Shown here: piece by piece, positions 1 through 8,587 of the stretch | Position numbering within the stretch: position 1 is the stretch's first letter | Layout of the letters: the number at the start of each line of letters is the position of its first letter | NCBI RefSeq assembly: GCF_900115735.1 | Contig: NZ_FOXO01000016.1 | Location: 24,871 to 88,870, forward strand | Length of the DNA: 64,000 nt | Reading direction: 5' to 3' | Source: Butyrivibrio proteoclasticus | GTDB lineage: Bacteria > Bacillota > Clostridia > Lachnospirales > Lachnospiraceae | Notes under the pieces: generated by a model | What the model was told of the DNA's origin: nothing | What the model saw: the letters and a program-made list of their open reading frames with translations, nothing else | The model's database searches: none | Made by a program: the position numbers and the translations under genes

Positions 1-969
1 ATATGCTCTATCCAGTATCTCAAGAAGTGTTATTCCCATTTCAAATGGCTTTGCTTTTTCTCTGTCAGTGATATGAATATGAATTCCTCCGCAGTGCCTT
101 CCGGAATGCTTGGAAGTATAGGGATTAAAGAAATATGGAGTTGCAACAAATCCCTCAAGTCTTCTGCCATTGAATTCCTTAGCGAGTTTTTCCGATTCCT
201 TAATATAAGAAGCTCCAATGACACTAAAGGGGTTGGCTGTCCCCCTGCCCTCGGATGCATTTGTCCCTTCTATAAGGCAGGTTCCCACATAAACAAGTGC
301 TGTCTCGAAGGTCGGAATATTGGGGCTTGGCATGATCCAATTAAGTCCTGTTTCAGGAAAAAGAGCTGCTCTTTGCCAGCCCTTACATGGAATGACCGTT
401 ATATCCGCCCCAAGCTTCTCCTCTTCATTGACCATGTTTGCAAATTCACCAGGAGTAAGGCCATACCTTACAGGAAGTGAATAGCAGCCAACAAAGCTAA
501 ACTCCTCTTTGGGTAATACATTACCTTCAATAGCCACTCCTCCAAGGGGATTGGGCCTATCAAGCACAACTATCTTTTTACCTCTTTTGGCACAATCTTC
601 AATCACATTTTTTAGCGACGAAATAAAGGTGTAATACCTGCTGCCCACATCCTGTATGTCATAGACAATGATGTCAAAAAGGTCCAGCATTTCCTCTGTC
701 ATTCTTCGTCTCTGACCTTCGTAGAGGCTATATACCGGAAGTCCTGTCGCTTTGTCATGAAAACCTTTTACTGTGGCAGCATCCTCGATGTCTCCCCGTA
801 TTCCATGCTCAGCACCAAAAAGAACCTGGAGGTCACAAATTTCTTTTAACGCATCAATGGTACTCTTACCGTCAATTCGCCTTCCTGTGGGAGTAGTTAT
901 CAGCCCCACTCTTCCACCCTGAAATACATCCCTATATTCTTCTAACCTGTCCGCTCCACACAAAACCAT
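1..969 (-). CDS. namZ: NamZ-like exo-beta-N-acetylmuramidase (DUF1343), 3' end cut by window edge
   Basis: I translated this stretch directly: 323 codons are open from an ATG at 969 to the left edge, so the C-terminus is missing. DUF1343 hallmarks are visible: FGAEHGIRGD near residue 60, YDIQDVGSRYYTF near 110, LDRPNP near 145 and EGTNASEGRGTA near 240. Characterised members (Bacillus NamZ) remove terminal MurNAc from the non-reducing end of peptidoglycan fragments. The protein starts where the mature domain of exported relatives begins and shows no signal peptide, so it probably acts in the cytoplasm on imported muropeptide sugars. It is the last visible gene of the murQ-anmK operon, which fits MurNAc salvage. 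An AGGAG site lies about 10 nt before the start. Family is confident; cytoplasmic location is inferred. Confidence 0.87.
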   Translation of the reverse strand, partial: MVLCGADRLEEYRDVFQGGRVGLITTPTGRRIDGKSTIDALKEICDLQVLFGAEHGIRGDIEDAATVKGFHDKATGLPVYSLYEGQRRRMTEEMLDLFDIIVYDIQDVGSRYYTFISSLKNVIEDCAKRGKKIVVLDRPNPLGGVAIEGNVLPKEEFSFVGCYSLPVRYGLTPGEFANMVNEEEKLGADITVIPCKGWQRAALFPETGLNWIMPSPNIPTFETALVYVGTCLIEGTNASEGRGTANPFSVIGASYIKESEKLAKEFNGRRLEGFVATPYFFNPYTSKHSGRHCGGIHIHITDREKAKPFEMGITLLEILDRAY

Positions 970-1017
970 GTAATTCCAAGCTCCTGCTAATTAGTGTAGC
1001 TGTTTTATATTAACTCG

Positions 1018-1129
1018 ACTATATGCTTGCTATAATTTAAATCTACTGCGTTGTCATCAGTCGTCGATGGACGCCAATCGACTCCATCTTCCGCCTTGTA
1101 GATTGCAAATTATATCCAAGCAATATAGT
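1018..1129. repeat. Long imperfect inverted repeat between anmK and namZ
   Basis: About 30 bp on the left (1018-1046) is nearly the reverse complement of 1098-1129, with outer ends ACTATATGCTTG and CAAGCAATATAGT. The 50-bp centre contains smaller matches (GATGG/CCATC). It fills most of the 183-bp gap inside the operon and contains no ORF. It may be an mRNA-processing or stabilising hairpin or a small MITE-like palindromic repeat. Confidence 0.6.
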
Positions 1130-1152
1130 CAAGAAATATAAAAACAGCCACA

Positions 1153-2313
1153 CTAGTAAGTAATCCTTCCCATAATAACGGGGTGCTCTGCCCCTGTGAC
1201 AGATGGTACATTATTGCATTTCCTCTGCATTGTCTCATGGGCCAGCACCGCCATAGCAACCGCTTCTTTGGCATCAGGATTTATTCCTGCCTCTTCTGCC
1301 TTCATCACCCTACAATCCAAAAACAGCTCTTTTAAGCGGCGCATGATTGCCTCATTGTGTGTGCCACCTCCGCTTACAATGAGCTTTGAAGGATAAACAG
1401 AGGAGAACTCTCTAACTGAATGATATACACATTCCGCTGTGTACCTGCTTACTGTCGCGATCATGTCAACTTTACTGATATTATTAGTGGTGCAAAACTC
1501 ATATATATCTTTTACGAAATCAGAATTGTAATGCTCTCTTCCCGTTGATTTCGGCGGAGCAATCTTAAGGTAATCATCCTGCATCATGTAGTCCAAAAGA
1601 ACTTTCGAAGTTTCCCCTGAAAGAGCTATTTTACCGCCTTCGTCATAGACTTTTTCGCCCTGAGTGTAGTCCTTTACCATCTGGTCTATAAGTAAATTCC
1701 CAGGGCCGGTGTCAAATGCTATTACGTCATCAATCCTGCCCTTTGCCGGAAGAATGGTAATATTGGATATCCCACCAATATTTAGCAGCGCCACATCTTT
1801 ATCTTCTCTATACAAAATAAATTCTGTATATGGCACAATTGGAGCCCCTTGTCCACCTGCTGCCATATCCCTTGGTCTAAAATCACTGACCACAGGACAT
1901 CCTATTTTTTCGCAGATAAAACCAGGATCTCCAATCTGAAGCGTTCCTCTTATTTTGTTGCCCAGATAATCTATGGCCTTCGGCTGATGCCACAGGGTCT
2001 GACCATGGCACCCGACAAAAGAAATATCGTGCTTATTCACATTTGCTTTCTGGCATAAACTGACACATGCATCTGCATAAAGTTTCCCAAGAAGCTCCTG
2101 CATGAGGCATATTTCTCTGGTTCCGCCATTAATTCCTTTCGAAAGAGATAACAATGTTTCTTTTACCTCTTCCGAATAGGAATAACATTCAAATTCTAAA
2201 AGCTCAGCTTCTACTGAGCTATTGTCCTGTGATATCTTAACAAGCGCCGCATCAATCCCATCCATAGATGTGCCGCCCATTAAGCCGATCGCAAGCTCAC
2301 TCTGACAGTGCAT
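1153..2313 (-). CDS. anmK: Anhydro-N-acetylmuramic acid kinase
   Basis: A 386-residue protein of the AnmK family (usual length 365-390). It opens with the phosphate-binding motif GLMGGTSMDGID (residues 10-21) and has GCHGQT near 103, DTGPGN near 203 and a C-terminal SGGGTHN near 316. AnmK hydrolyses the 1,6-anhydro ring of anhMurNAc and phosphorylates it to MurNAc-6-P, the substrate of MurQ, whose gene overlaps this start by 17 bp and is translated just before it. GGAGGG lies about 10 nt before the ATG. AnmK classically serves anhydro-sugars released by lytic transglycosylases, so its presence here suggests that such turnover products, possibly from other bacteria, are salvaged. Confidence 0.93.
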   Translation of the reverse strand: MHCQSELAIGLMGGTSMDGIDAALVKISQDNSSVEAELLEFECYSYSEEVKETLLSLSKGINGGTREICLMQELLGKLYADACVSLCQKANVNKHDISFVGCHGQTLWHQPKAIDYLGNKIRGTLQIGDPGFICEKIGCPVVSDFRPRDMAAGGQGAPIVPYTEFILYREDKDVALLNIGGISNITILPAKGRIDDVIAFDTGPGNLLIDQMVKDYTQGEKVYDEGGKIALSGETSKVLLDYMMQDDYLKIAPPKSTGREHYNSDFVKDIYEFCTTNNISKVDMIATVSRYTAECVYHSVREFSSVYPSKLIVSGGGTHNEAIMRRLKELFLDCRVMKAEEAGINPDAKEAVAMAVLAHETMQRKCNNVPSVTGAEHPVIMGRITY

Positions 2314-3190
2314 CCGATATTATCCCTCCCGCATCAGCCAGTATGCTCTGTGCTTTATCAGCTTCAACGCCCTTCTTTATCATGACTATAGCTACCTTGG
2401 GCTTGTAGTCACATCTTTTGAGCACATCAGCAGCTTCCTGCCTCGTGACGCCTGTTGCCCTCTCAACTATGGTCTCGCATCTGTTTACAAGTTTTTCATT
2501 CGAAGCCTTAACATCGACCATCAGGTTACCATATACTTTTCCAAGCTTTATCATGGTTCCGGTGGATATCATATTCAGGATCATTTTCTCTGCAGTACCG
2601 CTCTTTAGTCTGGTAGAACCTGTTATGACTTCAGGCCCTGTCTCAGGCGCAATGCCTATATCTGCAAGTACATCTATTTCAGAGCCGGGACAGCTAGTCA
2701 CGCCTACCACTTTGCAGCCAATGCTCCGCGCATACTTCATAGCGCCGATAACATAAGGAGTTCTGCCTGAAGCGGCAAGCCCAACTACCAGGTCTCTGTC
2801 AGATATTTTTTTCTCCTCCAGGTCTTTTGCCCCGAGTTCATAGGAGTCCTCTGCCCCTTCCACAGCTGAAAAGATAGCAGTAGTTCCACCGGCAATCAGC
2901 CCAAGCACCATTGATGGGTCCGTTGAGAAAGTCGGAGGGCACTCAACCGCATCCAAAATTCCAAGTCTTCCGGAAGTGCCGCACCCAACATATATTAGCC
3001 TTCCGCCAACTTTCAACCGCTCCGCAGCACTTTCAATTGCCTCTGCAACCTGTGGCAATACTTTTTCAACTGCATATGCTACCTGCTTATCTTCACTGTT
3101 TATGAGCTTTACCATCTCCAATGTATCAAGTCTGTCGATATGCTCCGTTCTCTCATTTCTTTGCTCTGTTGCTATATTAGAAAGATCCAT
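2297..3190 (-). CDS. murQ: N-acetylmuramic acid 6-phosphate etherase
   Basis: A 297-residue SIS-fold etherase that splits MurNAc-6-P into GlcNAc-6-P and D-lactate. Visible family motifs are YVGCGTSGRLG (around 68), EGAEDS (around 112), GLAASGRTPYV (around 137) and TGPEVITGSTRLKSGTAEK (around 184). Length is normal for MurQ. An AAGGAG site precedes the ATG, and the gene starts 19 bp after the ABC permease gene. Together with anmK and the upstream permeases it makes a compact salvage operon. The GlcNAc-6-P formed would feed a deacetylase not seen in this window, then nagB at 7.6 kb. Confidence 0.96.
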   Translation of the reverse strand: MDLSNIATEQRNERTEHIDRLDTLEMVKLINSEDKQVAYAVEKVLPQVAEAIESAAERLKVGGRLIYVGCGTSGRLGILDAVECPPTFSTDPSMVLGLIAGGTTAIFSAVEGAEDSYELGAKDLEEKKISDRDLVVGLAASGRTPYVIGAMKYARSIGCKVVGVTSCPGSEIDVLADIGIAPETGPEVITGSTRLKSGTAEKMILNMISTGTMIKLGKVYGNLMVDVKASNEKLVNRCETIVERATGVTRQEAADVLKRCDYKPKVAIVMIKKGVEADKAQSILADAGGIISDALSE

Positions 3191-3209
3191 TTATAACCTG
3201 CTCCTTATA

Positions 3210-4076
3210 TCAGCCTTTTACTGCGCCAACTGTGACGCCTTCCAAAAAGTATTTTTGTAAAGAGAAAAACAATACAAACATTGGTATTACTGAAATGCAG
3301 GCTCCTGCCATCATAGGTGACAAAAGAGAGCCGTTGGCAAACTTAAATGTCTTAAGTCCAACCTGGATCGTGTACATTTCTTCTTTTGACGTAACCAGAA
3401 ATGGCCAAAAGAACGTGTTCCACGAATTCAGGAATGTGTTTATTGCCATTACTGACAAAATTGTCTTTGATAAAGGAAGGATTATTTTGTTAAAGATCAT
3501 AAGCTGACTGCATCCTTCAATTTTTGCACTCTCAATAAGCGCGGTTGGAATTCCCTGAAAAAACTGTTTAGCCATAAAAATGTTGTAGGCTGTGCACATC
3601 CCCGGAAGTATCAGCGCGGGGTATGTGTTTGTCATATGGAAGTTTTTTACTATTAAAATATAAAGCGGAACCTGCGTAACCTGATAAGGTATCATCATTG
3701 AAAGCAGTATTACAAAAAACAGAAAACTCCTGCCTCTGAATTTAATTTTTGAAAATGCATAACCTGCCATTCCGGCAAAGATAACATTTCCAAGTACAGT
3801 AAAGGTTGCCACAATAATACTGTTCCAGATCCACTTCAGCGAATAATTGCTAAAGCTTATAAATGCCTTATAGGAATCAAGTGACCACCTTCCCGGAAAA
3901 ATGTTGTAGGACGTGGATGCAGATTCGATAGCAGGTCCAAACGACCACGCAAACATATATACAATTGGGAACAGTGATACCGCTGCGAACGCGATCAAAA
4001 AGACTGCGATCAGAGAATTTCTTATGTAAAAAATACTTCTATTATGTAGATGTTGAGAATAAAGTCCAGTTGCCAT
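3210..4076 (-). CDS. Sugar ABC transporter permease (MalG/UgpE type)
   Basis: A 288-residue inner-membrane permease with six predicted hydrophobic segments. The EAA loop that contacts the ATPase is visible around residues 185-205 (ESAKIEGCS followed by LPL), and the C-terminus ends EGVTVGAVKG, typical of the carbohydrate CUT1 group. It pairs with the MalF-type gene immediately upstream (20-bp gap) and the binding protein at 5.1-6.5 kb. AGGGGAAAG precedes the ATG. No ATPase is encoded in the cluster, so a shared MsmX-like ATPase elsewhere probably energises it. The substrate is inferred from neighbours to be a MurNAc- or anhMurNAc-containing sugar. Confidence 0.9.
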   Translation of the reverse strand: MATGLYSQHLHNRSIFYIRNSLIAVFLIAFAAVSLFPIVYMFAWSFGPAIESASTSYNIFPGRWSLDSYKAFISFSNYSLKWIWNSIIVATFTVLGNVIFAGMAGYAFSKIKFRGRSFLFFVILLSMMIPYQVTQVPLYILIVKNFHMTNTYPALILPGMCTAYNIFMAKQFFQGIPTALIESAKIEGCSQLMIFNKIILPLSKTILSVMAINTFLNSWNTFFWPFLVTSKEEMYTIQVGLKTFKFANGSLLSPMMAGACISVIPMFVLFFSLQKYFLEGVTVGAVKG

Positions 4077-4096
4077 TTTTGCTTTCCCCTAATATG

Positions 4097-5011
4097 TCAA
4101 TACTCAATATCTTCTCCCATTAACTTGAACTGGAGGGTCGTAAGTGCTGCTATAACAATGGCCAGCAATATTGCCTGAGCACATGCAAGTCCATATTTTC
4201 CATAGGTAAATGCATTGTTAAATATTAGCAGTCCGATCATGGTCGTATTATTGTCCGGACCTCCACCTGTCATCATGTAGGCATTCATGAACACCTGAAA
4301 AGAGCCGATCACACCCGTTACCAAAAGAAATAATGTTGTAGGTCTGCACATAGGAAGCACGATATATCTGATCTTTTGGAAAAATTTCGCTCCGTCCATT
4401 TCAGCTGCTTCATAATATGTATTATCAATACCATGAAGTGCTGCAATGTATATGATGATGTTGGCACCATGACTTGATAAAAGAGCCATGATGATCAGAG
4501 AGAGCATGGCAGTCTTACTTGATGAGAGCCAGTTCTGAGATGTTGCTCCAAAAAGAGCCAGTACTCTGTTGAATATTCCATTTGGAGAGGCATCATAGAG
4601 CCAGAGCCAAACAACTGAAATTGCTACACCTGAAGCTATTCCCGGCAGATAGTAGATTCCTTTGAACACTGACTGCACACTCTTTGTAAAAGGAACTATC
4701 ATGATTGCTATAGAAAATGAAAGTATCAGGGACAGCGGAATGACTACCACTGTATAAACAAGAGTGTTCTTGATGGACTTCCAAAATAGATCGTTTCCCA
4801 ATGCTGTTATGTAATTTTCAAATCCAACAAATTCAGAACCGAATGGCTTATATTCCTGAAAGCTGGTTATCACCGCGGATATTACAGGATATAGAGTAAA
4901 GATCACGAATACCGCTACTGCAACACCTATAAATCCCCATCCGCTTATGTTGTCTGCCATGTGATATCTTGGCTTTGAAAGATTCTTATTATGTATTTCC
5001 TGCTTTTTCAA
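4097..5011 (-). CDS. Sugar ABC transporter permease (MalF/UgpA type)
   Basis: A 304-residue permease with an N-terminal cytoplasmic stretch, six hydrophobic segments and an EAA loop (YEAAEMDGAKFFQ then LPMCRP) near residues 195-220. It is the partner of the following MalG-type permease. The start is a TTG codon: AAGGAG sits 8 nt upstream and no in-frame ATG is better placed. A stem-loop between this gene and the binding-protein gene lies immediately before the ribosome site and probably lowers permease expression relative to the lipoprotein. Family call is firm; substrate is inferred from operon context. Confidence 0.9.
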   Translation of the reverse strand: MKKQEIHNKNLSKPRYHMADNISGWGFIGVAVAVFVIFTLYPVISAVITSFQEYKPFGSEFVGFENYITALGNDLFWKSIKNTLVYTVVVIPLSLILSFSIAIMIVPFTKSVQSVFKGIYYLPGIASGVAISVVWLWLYDASPNGIFNRVLALFGATSQNWLSSSKTAMLSLIIMALLSSHGANIIIYIAALHGIDNTYYEAAEMDGAKFFQKIRYIVLPMCRPTTLFLLVTGVIGSFQVFMNAYMMTGGGPDNNTTMIGLLIFNNAFTYGKYGLACAQAILLAIVIAALTTLQFKLMGEDIEY

Positions 5012-5030
5012 GGGTTGTACTCCTTTTAAG

Positions 5031-5064
5031 AAAGCCCCACCTGCTCTCGGCGGGAGGGGCTTTT
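5031..5064 (-). terminator. Intra-operon stem-loop between binding protein and permease
   Basis: AAAGCCCC (from 5031) pairs with GGGGCTTT (ending about 5063), a strong GC stem enclosing about 18 nt. It follows the binding-protein stop and directly precedes the ribosome site of the TTG-started permease. It probably acts as a partial terminator or 3'-end stabiliser, giving excess lipoprotein over permeases. Confidence 0.75.
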
Positions 5065-5090
5065 CACATTTTCATGTGGTATTGATTTAT

Positions 5091-6551
5091 TTATTTGATC
5101 CAGCCGGATGCACAGTTCTCTTCGCCAAAGAGCTTATATGCTTCTGTGCAGATTGCATCATACACATCCTTAGCAGTTGTCTCACCTGCAAGAAGTGCCT
5201 GGAACTTAGGAACAATTGTCTCATCCATCATTGTCTTTGCGTTAGCGCTCTGCTCTGCAGAAATACCTGTTGGAGGTGCAACAACCTTAGAAATAGCATA
5301 TGCTACAGCTGCTGCGTTCTCATCGGACTGATCAAGCTCGAAGCTTTCCTGTGCCTTTCTTGCTGATTCGCAAACACCTGTAAGATATACAGCGTTATCT
5401 ACAGTTGCAGCTCTTTCACCTGAGCAAAGGAAATCCATGAACTTAAGAACATTCTGAAGGTGCTCATCAGTTGTGTTGTTGTTTCTAAGTGCGATCATTC
5501 CGTCAACTGTACCAAATACTGATGCTGTTGCATTTTCCATTGTTGGAACAGGAAGGAATACATATTCCATCTCAATTGTTCCCTCAACTGCCTCAGGGTC
5601 TTTTGCCTGCATCTTCTCAATATTTCTCTTGATATTGTTTTCAAAAAGAGGCATTGCCTTACCTGTAAGCATTGTCTGACCTGTCTGAAGCATTACAAGT
5701 CTCTGGCCTGCTTCTACAGCGTAGTTAGGCATATAGCCTGAGGATGTCATAGTCTCAACAGCTTCAAGAAGTGAAAGCATATTGTCTGATGTATAAGAAT
5801 ACTTAAGATCCTGTGTGAAGCTTGAAGTAATTCCTGCTGCTACACCAAAAATATTTATGAAGTCCTGTGTTGTTGCGCCTGCGTTGGCAAATACAAAACC
5901 AAAGCGGTCACTTGTTGTTCCATTTTTGATAACATCCAGGAACTGATCATATGTCCAGCCACTGGTCTGAATCTTTGTAACATCCGCGCCTGCTGCTTCG
6001 AGCATCTCTCTGTTTCCGCCAAGGGCCTGAATTGTGATATAAAGTGGAAGTCCATAGAGAGTTCCCTCAAGAGTCATATAATCCAGCGCATTCTGATCAT
6101 AGTCAGACAGTCTTTCAGGATCTATGTACTTAGAGATATCAATTGCTGTTCCGTTCTCTACATAAGAACCTATAGCTGCATAGCTTACTTCTGCAATATC
6201 GGGAGCTTCGCCGGCGAGTGCCATTGTTGTGAGTTTTTCTGTGTGATCATCCCAGCTTGTTGATATAACATCAATTTTGATGTTGGGATATTCCTGATTA
6301 AAATCGCTTATCCATCCCCCTAAAAGATCAACATAGTCTCCCGTAATTGGTGGAACCATGATTGTGATCGTGTCTGTAACGTCTGAAGCAGCTGTTGTTG
6401 TCTCCTCAGCCTTAGTCTCTTCAGTTTTTGTTTCTGCCTGCTGGGTATCACTACCAGCTGTCTGAGTTTCTGAAGCAGCGTTTCCACATGCCACAAGGCT
6501 GGAAATCATTGCTACAGACAAAACCAATGCCAATACCTTTTTTACTTTCAT
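5091..6551 (-). CDS. Extracellular sugar-binding lipoprotein (SBP family 1)
   Basis: A 486-residue ABC solute-binding protein. It has a lipoprotein signal peptide (MKVKKVLALVL, lipobox LVAC with Cys at about 22), then a Thr/Glu/Ala-rich linker to about residue 55. The body resembles the UgpB/COG1653 family. It is the first gene of the operon binding protein, MalF, MalG, murQ, anmK, namZ. AAGGAGGG precedes the ATG. A sigma-A-like promoter and a perfect palindrome lie just upstream. The ligand is probably a peptidoglycan-derived saccharide, inferred only from the downstream catabolic genes. Confidence 0.9.
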   Translation of the reverse strand: MKVKKVLALVLSVAMISSLVACGNAASETQTAGSDTQQAETKTEETKAEETTTAASDVTDTITIMVPPITGDYVDLLGGWISDFNQEYPNIKIDVISTSWDDHTEKLTTMALAGEAPDIAEVSYAAIGSYVENGTAIDISKYIDPERLSDYDQNALDYMTLEGTLYGLPLYITIQALGGNREMLEAAGADVTKIQTSGWTYDQFLDVIKNGTTSDRFGFVFANAGATTQDFINIFGVAAGITSSFTQDLKYSYTSDNMLSLLEAVETMTSSGYMPNYAVEAGQRLVMLQTGQTMLTGKAMPLFENNIKRNIEKMQAKDPEAVEGTIEMEYVFLPVPTMENATASVFGTVDGMIALRNNNTTDEHLQNVLKFMDFLCSGERAATVDNAVYLTGVCESARKAQESFELDQSDENAAAVAYAISKVVAPPTGISAEQSANAKTMMDETIVPKFQALLAGETTAKDVYDAICTEAYKLFGEENCASGWIK

Positions 6552-6606
6552 ACATTCCCTCCTTATATGGATATAGCTTGAATCCCGAAATAAATACCTT
6601 AACTAG

Positions 6607-6635
6607 ATGTTAGCCCCTTGATAACACTTTTTCAA
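6607..6635 (-). promoter_or_regulatory. Predicted sigma-A promoter of the MurNAc salvage operon
   Basis: On the minus strand TTGAAA (6630-6635) and TAACAT (6607-6612) are separated by exactly 17 bp, about 50 bp upstream of the binding-protein start. Confidence 0.6.
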
Positions 6636-6647
6636 CGATATCTTATC

Positions 6648-6670
6648 AATATGAAACATTGTTTCATATT
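6648..6670. promoter_or_regulatory. Perfect 23-bp palindrome, probable RpiR/MurR operator
   Basis: Arms AATATGAAACA and TGTTTCATATT are perfect reverse complements around one central base. The site lies between the RpiR-type regulator gene and the salvage operon, 12 bp upstream of the predicted -35. Symmetric GAAA/TTTC sites are common for RpiR-family SIS regulators. Its centre at about -59 suggests activation at least as much as repression. Confidence 0.75.
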
Positions 6671-6693
6671 CTGTAACTTTGACAGATCAGGTG

Positions 6694-7551
6694 TTAGTTT
6701 TCTGAATTCTTTTCAATGTGTGTGGAATTTATCTGGTTTATGCAATACTCATAATTTGCCGTAGCATAGGCAGTAAACAGAATATCTACAGTATTAAGTT
6801 GTGCTATTCGGGAAGAAGTTGCCCCACTTCTAAAAAGAGACTCACTTGCAGGGGTATAAAGAACATGGTCCGCCATTTTTGACATAGTCGAGGGCGCAAA
6901 CCTTGTGATAAGGATGCTGGGAGTGTGGTTTATCCCTATGGCTTCCATGCATTTGATCATTTCTGATGTCTCACCGGAATAAGAAATAAAAATAGCTACG
7001 TCCTCAGGCTGGGAATTTTTGGCAATAAGATATTGAGAATGCCAGTCCTGTGCTATCAGACACAGCTTATTAACTCGCAAAAATTTGAGGTAAGCATCTT
7101 CTGCTACACATAAAGAAGCTCCCATTCCGAACATTCTAAGGCACCTGGCATCAGCTATAAGCTTTGTACACTCTTCAACCCTGTCCACATCCAGAAGCTG
7201 CTGTGTCTCCTGCAGAGTCATGATGTTTCTGCTTGTTGTCTTATCGATGATAGTTTTTATGCTGTCATCTTTTCTTATGCTGTCGCTGTTATCCCGCTGC
7301 TTTCCATTGTACTGCGCAAGCTCATAGAGAACAGCCTGTCTAAACTGTTTATAACCATCAAAGCCAAGATGCTTTGTAAGTCTAACGATAGTTGCAGGTG
7401 AAACATATACCTTTTTTGCAAGCTCCCTTATTCCATTTTCAATGACAATGTTAGGGTCTCTAAGTATATGCTCAGCTGCCATTTTCTCTGCACTACCGAT
7501 ATAGCCTTGCATTTCTCTCAGTCTCAGTAAAGGATTTTTCAAGTCAGTCAC
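6694..7551 (-). CDS. RpiR/MurR-family transcriptional regulator
   Basis: A 285-residue regulator with an N-terminal HTH_6 domain (residues 1-80, helix region ELAKKVYVSPATIVRLTKHLG) and a C-terminal SIS sugar-phosphate-binding domain (about 125-260, including ISYSGETSEM). MurR in E. coli belongs to this family and responds to MurNAc-6-P. Its position between nagB and the MurNAc operon makes that effector likely here. The longest reading starts with GTG at 7551; a TTG three codons later has a better placed AGGTGA, so the first three residues are uncertain. A perfect palindrome between this gene and the operon is its probable binding site. Confidence 0.88.
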   Translation of the reverse strand: MTDLKNPLLRLREMQGYIGSAEKMAAEHILRDPNIVIENGIRELAKKVYVSPATIVRLTKHLGFDGYKQFRQAVLYELAQYNGKQRDNSDSIRKDDSIKTIIDKTTSRNIMTLQETQQLLDVDRVEECTKLIADARCLRMFGMGASLCVAEDAYLKFLRVNKLCLIAQDWHSQYLIAKNSQPEDVAIFISYSGETSEMIKCMEAIGINHTPSILITRFAPSTMSKMADHVLYTPASESLFRSGATSSRIAQLNTVDILFTAYATANYEYCINQINSTHIEKNSEN

Positions 7552-7577
7552 CTACTTTCAGGCATTTTTATATTTCC

Positions 7578-7613
7578 AAAAAAGAGTGCCACCCATCAGT
7601 TGTGACACTCTTT
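7578..7613 (-). terminator. Rho-independent terminator after nagB
   Basis: Minus-strand stem AAAGAGTGTCAC with its partner GTGGCACTCTTT is followed by a T-run. It lies between the nagB stop and the rpiR start. Confidence 0.85.
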
Positions 7614-7645
7614 GTCATATCGAATTCTGTGATACTAATACATCT

Positions 7646-8374
7646 TTATTGAATCATGGACAGCGCCGCCTCATCTGCCACAAGTGTAAAATCGGGATGA
7701 AGTTGAAGTATTGATGCAGGAACCTGTGGTGTTATCTTTCCGAGGAAGGCCTCTTTTATAATCGGTGCTTTCTTCTCTCCATTTGCCACCATGACAATCT
7801 TTTTAGCTTTCATAATGGTTCCAATACCCATGGTGTAAGCCTGTCTCGGCACTAATGATACATCGGCAAAAAATCTCTTGTTTGCCTCTATTGTACTCTC
7901 TGTCAGGTCAACAATATGTGTTCTTGCAGGAAAATGGTCGGCAGGTTCATTAAAGCCAATATGTCCGTTATTTCCTATACCAAGCAGTTGCAGGTCAATT
8001 CCGCCAAGAGACTCGATTGCTGTCTCATATCGGTCACACTCTGTCTCGGCATCCTTATTTGTTCCATCAGGAATATTTACGTTGTTCAAATCTATGTTAA
8101 CCTTTGAAAAAAGATTTATATTCATAAAGTATTTGTAGCTTTGGTCATTTTCAGGATCAAGTCCTACATATTCATCAAGATTTGCTGTCTTTATTTTGGA
8201 AAAATCCAAATCCCCATTCCTATACATTTCCACAAGTCTCTCATATAGTCCTATTGGTGATGATCCTGTGGCAAGCCCAAGGACACTTTCAGGCTTTAAA
8301 ATAATCTGTGAAGCCAAAATATTTGCAGCCTTTCTACTTAGTTCGCCATAATCTTTTGCTCTTACTATCTCCAT
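7646..8374 (-). CDS. nagB: Glucosamine-6-phosphate deaminase
   Basis: A 242-residue enzyme converting glucosamine-6-phosphate to fructose-6-phosphate and ammonia. Family motifs are GLATGSSPIGLYERL (around 33), TANLDEYVGL (around 62), LLGIGNNGHIGFNEPA (around 129) and the ESTIEANKRFF region. The ATG at 8374 is chosen because GGGAGGAAGG sits immediately before it; an in-frame ATG 15 nt upstream would itself overlap that ribosome site. It is a single gene with its own terminator, upstream of rpiR. It completes the route from MurNAc-6-P via GlcNAc-6-P into glycolysis, although a NagA deacetylase is not in this window. Confidence 0.96.
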   Translation of the reverse strand: MEIVRAKDYGELSRKAANILASQIILKPESVLGLATGSSPIGLYERLVEMYRNGDLDFSKIKTANLDEYVGLDPENDQSYKYFMNINLFSKVNIDLNNVNIPDGTNKDAETECDRYETAIESLGGIDLQLLGIGNNGHIGFNEPADHFPARTHIVDLTESTIEANKRFFADVSLVPRQAYTMGIGTIMKAKKIVMVANGEKKAPIIKEAFLGKITPQVPASILQLHPDFTLVADEAALSMIQ

Positions 8375-8524
8375 GCCTTCCTCCCACACATTTATATAAG
8401 CTTATTTTCAATGCAATTTAATAAATGAATTGCTACAAAGCCACAATTTTTCACATCCTGATAATATTATATATCATATCTATTTCGTCGTATATTCGAT
8501 AACAGTTTTTACTTTTTGCATTGT

Positions 8525-8555
8525 AAAGGGGCTGCCTTTAGACAGCCCCTCTTTT
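8525..8555 (-). terminator. Terminator-like hairpin after the 8.6-10.2 kb binding protein
   Basis: GGGGCTG (8528-8534) pairs with CAGCCCC (8543-8549). T-richness is modest on the minus strand and stronger on the plus strand, so it may work in both directions. Confidence 0.65.
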
Positions 8556-8587
8556 ATATATACATACCTTCTCTAAGTATTTATATA

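Noticed and set aside
73..480. Plus-strand open frame of 135 codons
   Set aside because: It is antisense to the well-conserved namZ-like frame and has no ribosome site or recognisable protein features.
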